This document shows, piece after piece, positions 33,622 through 42,146 of a DNA stretch of 64,000 bases; positions within the stretch are counted from its first letter, which is position 1; the number at the start of each line of letters is the position of its first letter. The position numbers and the translations under genes are program-made. A model generated the notes under the pieces. That model saw nothing but the letters and a program-made list of their open reading frames with translations, did not search any database and had not been told where the DNA came from. Origin of the DNA: Luteirhabdus pelagi (lineage in GTDB: Bacteria; Bacteroidota; Bacteroidia; Flavobacteriales; Flavobacteriaceae); contig NZ_JAECMS010000002.1 in the NCBI RefSeq assembly GCF_016827595.1, forward strand, positions 434,001-498,000, read 5' to 3'.

Positions 33622-34167
33622 ATGAAGGAATTGAAAGAATTTACTATCCCCTTCGTGGGATTGAAAATTGGGGAGCACCGGTTCGATTACACAGTGAAAT
33701 CCCCGTTCTTTGAACATTTTGAGTATGACGAGTTCAATGATGCCGATGTTTCGGTTGAACTATTATTGGTGAAGAAAGCCACGCTTCTGGAAATGGAGCT
33801 TAGTTTCGACGGAACGGTAAACGTGAACTGCGACCTAACAAATGAACCCTACGATCAGCCTATTGAAGGTACCTATCGTTTTGTGGTGAAGTTTGGTGAA
33901 GAAAACGGTAACGAGGATGAAGATATTATCATCTTACCACACGGCAGTCATGAAGTGAACTTTCAGCAACAGCTGTATGAATCTATCGTATTGGCCATTC
34001 CAGCCAAAAAAGTACACCCAGGGGTGGAAGATGGTTCCTTACAGAGCGACATACTGAAAAAACTAGAAGAATTAACACCCAAGTCGAATGACGAAAAAAG
34101 TTCTGACGACTCGGATGAAACAGATCCCAGATGGGACAAATTGAAAAACTTATTAACGGATAAATAA
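33622..34167 (+). CDS. DUF177 (YceD) family protein
   Basis: 181 aa. Opening [23 protein letters not shown], a beta-rich middle and an acidic end ([14 protein letters not shown], the motif usual in this family). YceD-type proteins sit next to rpmF in most bacteria, and in some have been linked to 23S rRNA processing. Its role here follows from that context: 8 bp upstream of rpmF. A GTG two codons upstream (33616) is the alternative start. Confidence 0.9.
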   Translation: MKELKEFTIPFVGLKIGEHRFDYTVKSPFFEHFEYDEFNDADVSVELLLVKKATLLEMELSFDGTVNVNCDLTNEPYDQPIEGTYRFVVKFGEENGNEDEDIIILPHGSHEVNFQQQLYESIVLAIPAKKVHPGVEDGSLQSDILKKLEELTPKSNDEKSSDDSDETDPRWDKLKNLLTDK

Positions 34168-34175
34168 CGATAGAG

Positions 34176-34373
34176 ATGGCACATCCTAAAAGAAAAACCT
34201 CGAAAACAAGAAGGGACAAAAGGAGAACTCATTACAAAGCAACGGCTCCTACCATCGCTAAGGACCCTACCACGGGTGAAGCGCATTTGTTCCACCGTGC
34301 CCATTGGCATGAAGGAAAACTTTATTACCGCGGACAGGTAGTAGTAGATGCTACCGAAGAAGTGGAAGCATAG
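34176..34373 (+). CDS. rpmF: 50S ribosomal protein L32
   Basis: 65 aa, strongly basic: [20 protein letters not shown] is the canonical L32 N-terminus. It lacks the CxxC..C zinc site that some L32 proteins carry (the non-Zn form). It follows DUF177 and precedes fabH, but a terminator separates rpmF from fabH. Confidence 0.97.
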   Translation: MAHPKRKTSKTRRDKRRTHYKATAPTIAKDPTTGEAHLFHRAHWHEGKLYYRGQVVVDATEEVEA

Positions 34374-34396
34374 TATTTCTTAGAGAAACGATATTC

Positions 34397-34430
34397 AACT
34401 CTCACATTTTAGCAATGTGGGAGTTTTTTT
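34397..34430 (+). terminator. Terminator of rpmF
   Basis: 12-bp stem (34397-34408 with 34414-34425, one wobble) and a 5-nt loop, followed by seven T. It divides the L32 transcript from fabH, which therefore needs its own promoter in 34431-34551. Confidence 0.88.
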
Positions 34431-34551
34431 ATTTTTTTAACGCTTCAAATTGGCAAAAACGGAGTGTTTTCAACCTTTTTTTGTCGAAATTTTAGTAATT
34501 TTCATTTCCTTTGGGGCGTCGAAACGTCCACATTGAATATAATACGTTTTT

Positions 34552-35550
34552 ATGAGTAAAATCACAGCAGCTATTACCGCTGTCGGGGGATATGTTCCAG
34601 ACTATGTTCTTACCAATAAGAAGCTGGAGGAAATGGTCGATACCAATGATGAATGGATTACTACCCGAACCGGAATTAAAGAGCGCAGGATTTTAAAGGA
34701 TTCAGATAAAGGAACATCTTATTTGGCTATTCAAGCTGCTAAGGAGTGTCTTAAAAAGAACAATACAGATCCAAAGGATATCGACCTTGTCATAATGTCC
34801 ACAGCGACACCCGATATGCCCGTTGCGGCCACTGGCGTTTATGTTGCCTCCCAGATTGGAGCCATAAACGCTTTTTCATATGACCTTGTGGCTGCCTGTT
34901 CAAGTTTCCTATACGGGATGTCTACAGCAGCCAGCTATATCGAATCCGGTCGCTACAAAAAAGTATTGCTGATCGGTGCCGATAAAATGTCATCCATTAT
35001 CGATTACGAAGACCGTGCTACCTGTATCATTTTTGGTGATGGAGGTGGAGCAGTATTGTTTGAACCTTCGGAAGAAGGCTATGGCGTACAGGACGAATTT
35101 TTGCGTTCCGATGGAATCGGTCGCCAAAGCTTAAAGATTGATGCCGGCGGTTCGTTGATGCCTGCCTCTGCTGAAACAGTTGCAAATAAGCAACACTTTG
35201 TATTTCAAGATGGAAAAACGGTCTTTAAGTTTGCCGTTTCCAATATGGCCGATGTTAGCGCCAAGATCATGCAACGCAATAACTTGTCTGCAGACGATGT
35301 AAATTGGTTAGTACCACATCAGGCGAACAAAAGAATTATCGATGCTACGGCCAAACGTATGGGCCTAGACGACGAAAAAGTTATGATGAATATTCATAAA
35401 TATGGTAATACGACTTCAGCTACCCTGCCCCTTTGCTTGGTCGATTACGAATCCAAATTAAAAAAAGGGGACAACCTCGTATTCGCTTCCTTTGGAGGCG
35501 GATTTACATGGGGCGCCGTGTATGTAACATGGGCCTACGATTCAAAATAA
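34552..35550 (+). CDS. fabH: 3-oxoacyl-ACP synthase III
   Basis: 332 aa, condenses acetyl- or branched acyl-CoA with malonyl-ACP to start fatty acid synthesis. Catalytic Cys116 in DLVAACSSFL; the His in VPHQANKRI and the Asn in HKYGNTTSA complete the triad. Thiolase fold full length. First of the fabH-accB-accC genes. Upstream the small hairpin GGGGCGT-CGAA-ACGTCC lies in the leader (about 34512-34530). Confidence 0.96.
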   Translation: MSKITAAITAVGGYVPDYVLTNKKLEEMVDTNDEWITTRTGIKERRILKDSDKGTSYLAIQAAKECLKKNNTDPKDIDLVIMSTATPDMPVAATGVYVASQIGAINAFSYDLVAACSSFLYGMSTAASYIESGRYKKVLLIGADKMSSIIDYEDRATCIIFGDGGGAVLFEPSEEGYGVQDEFLRSDGIGRQSLKIDAGGSLMPASAETVANKQHFVFQDGKTVFKFAVSNMADVSAKIMQRNNLSADDVNWLVPHQANKRIIDATAKRMGLDDEKVMMNIHKYGNTTSATLPLCLVDYESKLKKGDNLVFASFGGGFTWGAVYVTWAYDSK

Positions 35551-35578
35551 ATTCTAAGAAAACAGAAAACCGATCAAT

Positions 35579-36079
35579 ATGGAATTAAAGGAAATTCAAA
35601 ACCTGATTAAATTCGTGGCGAAGTCCGGTGCCAGCGAAGTAAAGTTGGAAATGGATGATGTAAAAATCACCATCCGAACAGGTTCAGACGATAAGAAAGG
35701 CGAAACTACGTATATCCAACAAGTTCCCGCCATGCAAGCTGCTCAACCTGCCGCCGCACCACAACAACCGGCTGCACAGCCCGAGTCTAAACCAACCACT
35801 ACGGAAAGTGCTGGAACCTCTGAAAGCGATGATTCCAAGTATATAACCGTGAAATCGCCCATCATTGGAACGTTCTACCGCAAACCTGCGCCAGAAAAGC
35901 CAGTGTTTATTGAAGTAGGCGATACCGTGAAGGAAGGTGACGTACTTTGTGTGATCGAAGCGATGAAACTCTTCAACGAAATTGAAAGCGAAGTATCCGG
36001 TAAGATCGTAAAGGTTTTGGTAGACGATGCTTCTCCAGTAGAATTCGACCAACCGCTGTTCTTGGTAGACCCTTCTTAA
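35579..36079 (+). CDS. accB: Biotin carboxyl carrier protein of acetyl-CoA carboxylase
   Basis: 166 aa. N-terminal domain MELKEIQNLIKFVAKSGAS, a Pro/Ala/Gln-rich flexible hinge (about 50-85), and the biotinyl domain with the biotin-accepting Lys130 in EAMKLF (AMKL is the conserved set). It carries the carboxyl group from AccC to the transferase. Placed 28 bp after fabH and before accC. Confidence 0.96.
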   Translation: MELKEIQNLIKFVAKSGASEVKLEMDDVKITIRTGSDDKKGETTYIQQVPAMQAAQPAAAPQQPAAQPESKPTTTESAGTSESDDSKYITVKSPIIGTFYRKPAPEKPVFIEVGDTVKEGDVLCVIEAMKLFNEIESEVSGKIVKVLVDDASPVEFDQPLFLVDPS

Positions 36080-36101
36080 GTACTACCCTTTAACGCGAAA
36101 G

Positions 36102-36129
36102 CCGAAGGAATGTGTGAAGCATTCCTCGG
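36102..36129 (+). other. RNA hairpin between accB and accC
   Basis: CCGAAGGAATG (36102-36112) pairs with CATTCCTCGG (36120-36129), a 10-bp stem with one bulge and a 7-nt loop. No U tract follows, so it does not look like a terminator; mRNA processing or differential stability is possible. Confidence 0.55.
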
Positions 36130-36156
36130 AAATACTAATCGTTAAGATAGAAAGCT

Positions 36157-37509
36157 ATGTTTAAAAAGATATTGATTGCCAATAGGGGAGAAATCGCACT
36201 TCGCGTTATTCGAACCTGCCGCGAGATGGGAATTAAGACTGTTGCGGTCTATTCCAAAGCAGATGAAGAAAGCCTCCACGTGCGTTTTGCCGATGAGGCT
36301 GTTTGTATTGGGCCTGCCCCAAGTAGTGAAAGCTATTTAAAAATGGCGAATATTATCGCCGCTGCTGAGATTACCAACGCCGATGCTATTCACCCGGGAT
36401 ATGGATTTCTTTCAGAGAATGCGAAATTCTCGAAAATATGTGAAGAACATAATATCAAATTTATAGGGGCCTCACCCGAAATGATCGAAAAGATGGGCGA
36501 TAAGGCCACTGCAAAAGCCACTATGAAGGCTGCAGGGGTTCCTTGTGTACCAGGAAGCGAAGGCGTAATCCCCGATTTCGAAACATGTAAGAAAGTTGCG
36601 AAGGAAACAGGCTATCCTGTTATGCTAAAAGCTAGCGCCGGTGGCGGTGGTAAAGGAATGCGTGCCGTTTGGAAAGAAGAAGACCTTGAAGATGCCTGGG
36701 AATCGGCTCGTAAGGAAAGTAAAGCAGCCTTCGGAAACGACGATATGTATATGGAAAAGCTTATCGAAGAGCCTCGCCATATCGAAATCCAAATCGTTGG
36801 CGATAGCACAGGAAAAGCGTGTCACCTTAGTGAACGCGATTGCTCCATTCAGCGTCGACACCAGAAATTGACAGAAGAAACCCCAAGTCCGTTTATGACG
36901 AAAAAACTTCGTAAGGATATGGGTGAAGCGGCTGTTCAAGCTGCCGAATATATTAAATATGAAGGTGCCGGTACCGTTGAATTCTTAGTCGACAAACACC
37001 GCAACTTCTACTTTATGGAAATGAATACCCGTATTCAGGTGGAGCACCCGATTACGGAACAGGTAATCGATTTCGATTTGATCCGCGAACAGATTTTAGT
37101 GGCTGCGGGCGTACCGATTTCAGGAAAGAACTATACGCCAAACCTTCATTCTATCGAATGTCGAATCAATGCAGAAGATCCGTATAACAACTTCCGTCCG
37201 TCGCCAGGGAAGATTACAGTCTTACATGCTCCGGGAGGTCACGGCGTTCGCTTGGATACGCATGTGTACGCAGGATACAGTATTCCGCCAAACTATGACT
37301 CGATGATTGCTAAATTGATTACCACGGCACAAACACGTGATGAGGCTATCAATAAAATGAAGCGTGCATTAGATGAATTCGTAATCGAAGGAATCAAAAC
37401 AACAATTCCGTTTCACCGTCAGTTGATGGACGATCCAGCATATGTAAAAGGCGATTATACCACTGCGTTTATGAATACCTTTCAAATGCAAGAACCAGAA
37501 GAAGAGTAA
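36157..37509 (+). CDS. accC: Biotin carboxylase of acetyl-CoA carboxylase
   Basis: 450 aa. ATP-grasp enzyme that carboxylates the biotin on AccB. Landmarks: [17 protein letters not shown], the Gly-rich ATP loop [41 protein letters not shown] and the C-terminal [11 protein letters not shown]. Full length (E. coli 449 aa). 78 bp after accB. Confidence 0.97.
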   Translation: MFKKILIANRGEIALRVIRTCREMGIKTVAVYSKADEESLHVRFADEAVCIGPAPSSESYLKMANIIAAAEITNADAIHPGYGFLSENAKFSKICEEHNIKFIGASPEMIEKMGDKATAKATMKAAGVPCVPGSEGVIPDFETCKKVAKETGYPVMLKASAGGGGKGMRAVWKEEDLEDAWESARKESKAAFGNDDMYMEKLIEEPRHIEIQIVGDSTGKACHLSERDCSIQRRHQKLTEETPSPFMTKKLRKDMGEAAVQAAEYIKYEGAGTVEFLVDKHRNFYFMEMNTRIQVEHPITEQVIDFDLIREQILVAAGVPISGKNYTPNLHSIECRINAEDPYNNFRPSPGKITVLHAPGGHGVRLDTHVYAGYSIPPNYDSMIAKLITTAQTRDEAINKMKRALDEFVIEGIKTTIPFHRQLMDDPAYVKGDYTTAFMNTFQMQEPEEE

Positions 37510-37529
37510 TTAGTCTTCCTAAATCTTAT

Positions 37530-37575
37530 AAAAAGCACCAAGATTGAGCAGATTCCTGTGAAATTGGTGCTTTTT
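37530..37575 (+). terminator. Terminator of the acc operon
   Basis: 12-bp stem (AAAAAGCACCAA at 37530-37541, TTGGTGCTTTTT at 37564-37575). It covers the GTG at 37558, which rules out that codon as the start of the next gene. Confidence 0.85.
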
Positions 37576-37593
37576 CTTTATACTTTTCTACCT

Positions 37594-38715
37594 ATGAACC
37601 TATCTTTTTGGGAACGACAAACCTGGTTACACGAAATCGACTACGCTATTGTTGGCAGCGGTATCGTGGGCCTAAATTGTGCGCTAGAACTTCGTAAACA
37701 ACATCCGAACGCTAAGATTGTAATTTTTGAAAGAGGAATACTACCCAGCGGTGCCAGTACGAAAAATGCAGGTTTCGCCTGCTTTGGAAGTGTTTCGGAA
37801 ATGCTGGATGACCTCAATTCGCATTCAGAGGAGGAAGTCATAGCATTGGTGAAGGAGCGCGTTTCGGGTCTTCAATTACTTCGGAATACCCTGGGCGATA
37901 CAACTATCGATTACCAATGTCATGGTGGGTATGAAGTATTTTTGAAGAAGGATGCCACTTTGTTCGAGCAATGCAAACACCAAATGCCATATATCAATGA
38001 ATTGATGAAGGAGGTGTTTGAAGATAAAGAACCTATCTTTTCATTGAAGAAAGATGATTTTGGTTTTCAGAATACACATGATCAATTGCTTTTTAATCGA
38101 TTGGAAGGACAATTGGATACAGGGAAGATGATGCGCGCTTTGTTGAAGAAAGCTTCAGAAAATGATATTCTTATTTTGAATAGTTGTGAAGTTACCCGAC
38201 TTCAACCCGTGGAAGGCACATTAACGATAAACGATACGGAAACCCTTCACCCCAAAAAAATATGCATTGCGACCAACGGTTTTGCAAAGCAGTTGTTTTC
38301 AGAAGAAGTGAAACCAGCGAGAGCACAGGTACTCATTAGCAAACCGATTCCCAATTTGGCAATCAAGGGAACATTTCACCTAGATAAAGGGTACTACTAT
38401 TTCCGAAATATCGGCGATCGATTGTTATTTGGTGGAGGTCGAAATCTTGACTATAAAGGTGAAGAAACCACCGAAATGGCGCTAACTGAAACCATTCAAC
38501 AGCAATTGGAACAGCTGTTGAAACATACGATACTACCGGAAATTCCGTTTGAAATAGAGCAACGCTGGAGCGGAATTATGGGAGTTGGCGACCAAAAGAA
38601 ACCCATCCTAAAACAACTAGCACCCACCGTGTATTGTGGGGTGCGATTGGGAGGCATGGGCGTTGCCATCGGATCGGCAGTGGGAAAGAAATTAGCTGAA
38701 TTGACCTCACCCTAA
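37594..38715 (+). CDS. FAD-dependent oxidoreductase (DAO family)
   Basis: 373 aa from the ATG at 37594. A Rossmann nucleotide-binding motif IVGSGIVGLNCALEL (about 20-34), the ATG/GxGAST loop FERGILPSGASTKNAG and the C-terminal RWSGIMGVGDQKKPIL...GVRLGGMGVAIG mark a D-amino-acid-oxidase-like flavoenzyme (DadA/ThiO-like). The substrate is unknown. It starts an operon with mtgA (10 bp gap) and the GreA-like gene; there is no evident metabolic link to peptidoglycan. Confidence 0.88.
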   Translation: MNLSFWERQTWLHEIDYAIVGSGIVGLNCALELRKQHPNAKIVIFERGILPSGASTKNAGFACFGSVSEMLDDLNSHSEEEVIALVKERVSGLQLLRNTLGDTTIDYQCHGGYEVFLKKDATLFEQCKHQMPYINELMKEVFEDKEPIFSLKKDDFGFQNTHDQLLFNRLEGQLDTGKMMRALLKKASENDILILNSCEVTRLQPVEGTLTINDTETLHPKKICIATNGFAKQLFSEEVKPARAQVLISKPIPNLAIKGTFHLDKGYYYFRNIGDRLLFGGGRNLDYKGEETTEMALTETIQQQLEQLLKHTILPEIPFEIEQRWSGIMGVGDQKKPILKQLAPTVYCGVRLGGMGVAIGSAVGKKLAELTSP

Positions 38716-38725
38716 TCAAACCAAC

Positions 38726-39421
38726 ATGCTAAAAAGGCTTTTCAAATTTTTATTTAAAACACTTTTATGGTTTTTATTATTGACGGTGTTATGGGTTATT
38801 GCCTACACCTTTGTACCCGTTCCCTACACTCCCTTGATGGCCATTAGAAGTTTTCAGGCCGAATCGGATCAATTTGAGACCAAACACGATTGGGTACCGC
38901 TTTCGGAAATATCGGTCAACCTTCAAAAAGCAGTGATTGCAGCCGAGGACCAGCAGTTTATTTCGCATGATGGCTTTGACTATAAAGCGATTGAAAAAGC
39001 CTACGCGGCGAATAGAAAAGGGAAGCGATTGCGAGGCGGAAGTACGATTTCACAACAAACCGCGAAGAACGTATTCCTCTGGCCTGAAAGAAGTTGGCTT
39101 CGAAAAGGATTGGAAGCCTATTTTACCGTTTTAATTGAATTTTTTTGGAGCAAGGAACGGATTCTGGAAGTATATTTGAACAGTATTGAAATGGGAAATG
39201 GAGTGTATGGAGCAGCGGCTGCTGCAAACCATTGGTTTGGGAAATCGGCCGCCAACCTTACCGCTTACGAAGCAGCCGCCATAGCAGCAATTTTGCCTAA
39301 TCCAAGGAATTATAAAGCAGCGCCGGCGTCCACCTATATTCAACAACGAAAAAATTGGATTGTGAAACAAATGAATAATTACGGCGTCTTGCGGTTTACC
39401 AAAGAAGACGAAAAAGAATGA
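38726..39421 (+). CDS. mtgA: Monofunctional peptidoglycan glycosyltransferase
   Basis: 231 aa. One N-terminal membrane helix (about 8-30) and a GT51 transglycosylase domain: AVIAAEDQQFISHDGFD (catalytic Glu), GGSTISQQTAKNVFLW, then KERILEVYLNSIEMGNGVYG. It polymerises lipid II into glycan strands; no transpeptidase domain follows. Its last 4 nt (ATGA) overlap the next gene. Confidence 0.95.
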   Translation: MLKRLFKFLFKTLLWFLLLTVLWVIAYTFVPVPYTPLMAIRSFQAESDQFETKHDWVPLSEISVNLQKAVIAAEDQQFISHDGFDYKAIEKAYAANRKGKRLRGGSTISQQTAKNVFLWPERSWLRKGLEAYFTVLIEFFWSKERILEVYLNSIEMGNGVYGAAAAANHWFGKSAANLTAYEAAAIAAILPNPRNYKAAPASTYIQQRKNWIVKQMNNYGVLRFTKEDEKE

Positions 39422-39876
39422 AAGCGAAAGAATTAAAATCAGCCTTATTACAAAAGTGCCAGGAAGCACTCGAAAAACGATACCACACTGTTAAGTCGCA
39501 CATTAAGGATATCGAGGAATCCCTGTTGGAAGAATCGAAGAACACCTCTGGCGATAAGCATGAAACGGGCCGAGCCATGCTTCAAATTGAGCGGGAAAAT
39601 GCTGGAAAACAACTTCAGGAAATCGAACGGGAACGAGATTTTTTAAAGCGCATCGATATCAATACCAATTCCGATTATGCACGTTTGGGTAGCTTGGCGC
39701 ATACCGATAAGGCTACTTACTTTATCAGTAGTTCTATAGGTGCCGTACCCATTGGAAACACTACCTATTATTGCGTCGCATATTCCTCCCCTATAGGACA
39801 ATTACTTTCTGGAAAGAAAAAAGGCGATTCCTTTAGCTTTCAAGATAAATCGTTCACTATTTCTTCCATACGATAA
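39418..39876 (+). CDS. GreA-like coiled-coil protein
   Basis: 152 aa. The first half is a coiled coil (KCQEALEKRYHTVKSHIKDIEESLLEE...), with a GDKHETGRAML segment like the GreA tip region. The second half resembles the GreA/GreB C-terminal domain (GQLLSGKKKGDSFSFQDKSFTI). GreA rescues backtracked RNA polymerase, but this protein is divergent and its activity unproven; Flavobacteriia databases often label such genes wrongly as a 3-oxoacyl-ACP synthase. It is translationally coupled to mtgA. Confidence 0.75.
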   Translation: MKAKELKSALLQKCQEALEKRYHTVKSHIKDIEESLLEESKNTSGDKHETGRAMLQIERENAGKQLQEIERERDFLKRIDINTNSDYARLGSLAHTDKATYFISSSIGAVPIGNTTYYCVAYSSPIGQLLSGKKKGDSFSFQDKSFTISSIR

Positions 39877-39967
39877 CAATACTACTAAAGTCTTATTAAA
39901 GCCTGCGTTAAAGGCCGTTAAGGTGGATGCCAAAACCATGTGTTTCGGGTATTTTGAAAAAAAATAA

Positions 39968-40621
39968 ATGAAAAATACAATGGAAAGAGTACTGGTTGTC
40001 GGTGCCAATGGAACCACCGGAAAGCAAATCGTAGATATTTTAGATCGCTATAGAAATTATCGTCCCGTGGCGATGGTTCGGCGAAAAGAACAAGAAAAGC
40101 AATTTACCGATCGAAACATCGAAACGCGATTGGCCGATCTTGAAAAGAATGTTAGCCATACGGTAACGGAAATCGATAAAATCGTATTTGCCGCAGGATC
40201 TGGAGGTGATACTTCAGAGGAAAAAACCGTTGCGGTCGACCAAAATGGAGCGATGAAATTAATCGATTTAGCAAGTATTGCTGGCATTAAGAAATTTGTA
40301 ATGTTAAGTGCAATGGGTGCAGATAATCCTGAGCAAAATGAAGAATTACAGCATTATCTCGAGGCGAAAAAGAATGCCGATAATCATTTGCGCAATAGCG
40401 ACATGGCGTATACGATTATTCGTCCTGGGATGCTAACAGATGATGAACGTACGGGAAGTATAAAGCTTTCGAAAAACCTGAATGAAAAAGGAAAAATAAC
40501 CCGTGCCGATACTGCGGAAACATTGGTAGCAGCCCTTCACGATGATACATTACCTAATCAAACTGTAGAGATTTTGAATGGTGATACCGATATTGAAGAA
40601 GCGGTGAAATCGGTCGATTAA
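39968..40621 (+). CDS. NAD(P)-binding SDR family protein
   Basis: 217 aa. Opening MERVLVVGANGTTGKQIVDIL (GxxGxxG nucleotide loop), IVFAAGSGGDT, and the conserved IRPGMLTDDE. An atypical SDR of the NAD(P)-binding YwnB/SDR_a5 type with no classical YxxxK catalytic pair visible (the segment HYLEAKKNA has Tyr and Lys four apart). ATG at 39968 or 39980. A possible -7 box (GTATTTTG) lies about 10 nt upstream. It converges on the NTF2-like gene, overlapping by 4 nt (TTAA, both stops). Confidence 0.83.
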   Translation: MKNTMERVLVVGANGTTGKQIVDILDRYRNYRPVAMVRRKEQEKQFTDRNIETRLADLEKNVSHTVTEIDKIVFAAGSGGDTSEEKTVAVDQNGAMKLIDLASIAGIKKFVMLSAMGADNPEQNEELQHYLEAKKNADNHLRNSDMAYTIIRPGMLTDDERTGSIKLSKNLNEKGKITRADTAETLVAALHDDTLPNQTVEILNGDTDIEEAVKSVD

Positions 40622-41142
40622 TTCGTTGGTAGATATTGTTTGGGAATTGGATTTGCTTCCGATTCACCCACCCAATAAATATTGACAATCCACCAACGGT
40701 AATTGTCATATAACAATTGAATACTATTGATGCCCCTTGCAAAAGGGGTTTCTTCATTTTGGGAATTATAGGATTCGTACGTACTAAAGACATGCGTTAA
40801 CGACCCAAATGTTTGTACTTCTCTATGAATTTCCTTTTCGAAAAAGCCGTTGGCTTGCAGATAAACACCTGCTTTCTCAATATACTCTTCGGGTGACCAA
40901 TAATTAACATTAAAACTCTTTTCTTGATTCATGCCGGTAGGAATTAATTTGGCATTCTCTGTAAATAGATATTGAAAAAGTGCCCAATCTCGTTCTTCAC
41001 CTTTTTCACCCGAAATAACACTATATAATGTTTCAATGGTGCTATCCAAGGTCTGAACCTTGTTGAAATATTTAGGAGTTTCCTGTGCTTGGCTAAAGGA
41101 TATGAAGAACAGTAATGCGATTGCTGAAATAAATGTTTTCAT
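40618..41142 (-). CDS. NTF2/SnoaL-like exported protein
   Basis: 174 aa. Signal peptide (KTFISAIALLFFISFSQAQ). The rest matches the NTF2-like small alpha+beta barrel: DSTIETLYSVISGEKGEERDWALFQYLFT, then YWSPEEYIEKAGVYL and the closing GINSIQLLYDNYRWWIVNIYW. Such folds bind small hydrophobic ligands. Function unknown. It begins 2 nt after the upstream ABC gene ends, so the two may share a transcript. Confidence 0.8.
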   Translation of the reverse strand: MKTFISAIALLFFISFSQAQETPKYFNKVQTLDSTIETLYSVISGEKGEERDWALFQYLFTENAKLIPTGMNQEKSFNVNYWSPEEYIEKAGVYLQANGFFEKEIHREVQTFGSLTHVFSTYESYNSQNEETPFARGINSIQLLYDNYRWWIVNIYWVGESEANPIPKQYLPTN

Positions 41143-41144
41143 AC

Positions 41145-42080
41145 TTATGATTTTATTGAAAGATAAACTTTTTCTCCCTTTTTTAATAGTGAAGTGTGGT
41201 TGAAGAATACTTCCGAATTCTCAAATTTCGCTTGAATTAGATAATGCGTGCCTTTAAAATAACAATGTTGTACAATTACTTGCAAATCTGTATTTGAAGT
41301 ACTCACCGATAATTGATGCGGTAATAGAATTTCAACTGCTCCATCTGGGGTTGAAAGTTTAGTGACCTCTCCAAAAAAACCGGCTTGATGTTCATTTTCT
41401 AATGTATTGAAAAGGGTAGAAGGTGAATCGTAGCGTTCCCCATATCCATTACGAAGCATCAAAATAGTATCGGCAAACATCAAGGCTTCCTCAGCGTCGT
41501 GGGTAGCCGTTATGCAACTAATATTGTTTTGTTTTAAGTAGTGAAACAATCTTCGTCTTAGGTCATTCTTCCGAAAGGTATCAATACTGCTGAAGGGTTC
41601 GTCCAATAATAGTATTTTCGGTGTTTTGGCCAATGCCTTCGCCAAGGCTACACCCTGCTTCTGTCCGCCGCTTAAGCTTTTCACCTTCGTTTTGCGATAG
41701 TCCTCCAAATCGACAACGGCTAACAACTCTGAAATAATGTTGTTTTCTTCCTCGGGATGATTGCGTGTGAGATGCTCAGCGATATTCTCTTCAACCGTAG
41801 TATAGGGCATCACATTTAACTCCTGGGCGACCAACTTCATAAAGTCTTCACCAGGTATAAGCGTGTTGTCAGGACCTAACAGTGGTTTTCCTTCGAAAAT
41901 TATGTTACCTTTTTCCAACGGAAGTAAGCCATAGATAAGATGCAAGAGTGTCGACTTCCCGCAGCCGCTTTCACCCAACACAACCAAATGATCCCCTTGC
42001 TTCACCGAAAACTGTATATCGGTCAATACATTGGTGTCGTTCTTTGGATACGAAAAGGATGCAATGGATACTTCTAACAT
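41145..42080 (-). CDS. ABC transporter ATP-binding protein
   Basis: 311 aa from the ATG at 42080 (the longer frame starts inside the neighbour's terminator). Walker A GESGCGKST, signature LSGGQKQGVA, Walker B KILLLDEPFSSID and H-loop TATHDAEEA are all present. The C-terminal 90 residues resemble a TOBE-like regulatory domain, as in PotA/FbpC importers of iron, polyamine or spermidine type. No permease or binding protein gene is adjacent, so it is an orphan; the partner must lie elsewhere. Confidence 0.9.
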   Translation of the reverse strand: MLEVSIASFSYPKNDTNVLTDIQFSVKQGDHLVVLGESGCGKSTLLHLIYGLLPLEKGNIIFEGKPLLGPDNTLIPGEDFMKLVAQELNVMPYTTVEENIAEHLTRNHPEEENNIISELLAVVDLEDYRKTKVKSLSGGQKQGVALAKALAKTPKILLLDEPFSSIDTFRKNDLRRRLFHYLKQNNISCITATHDAEEALMFADTILMLRNGYGERYDSPSTLFNTLENEHQAGFFGEVTKLSTPDGAVEILLPHQLSVSTSNTDLQVIVQHCYFKGTHYLIQAKFENSEVFFNHTSLLKKGEKVYLSIKS

Positions 42081-42086
42081 ACTTAT

Positions 42087-42125
42087 AAAAAAAGGTTGTC
42101 CAACACTACTTAGCACAGGACAACC
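42087..42125 (-). terminator. Terminator of the prolyl oligopeptidase gene
   Basis: GGTTGTCC (42094-42101) / GGACAACC (42118-42125), then a T run on the minus strand. Confidence 0.82.
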
Positions 42126-42146
42126 TCCATATTTTTTGAATTCTGA

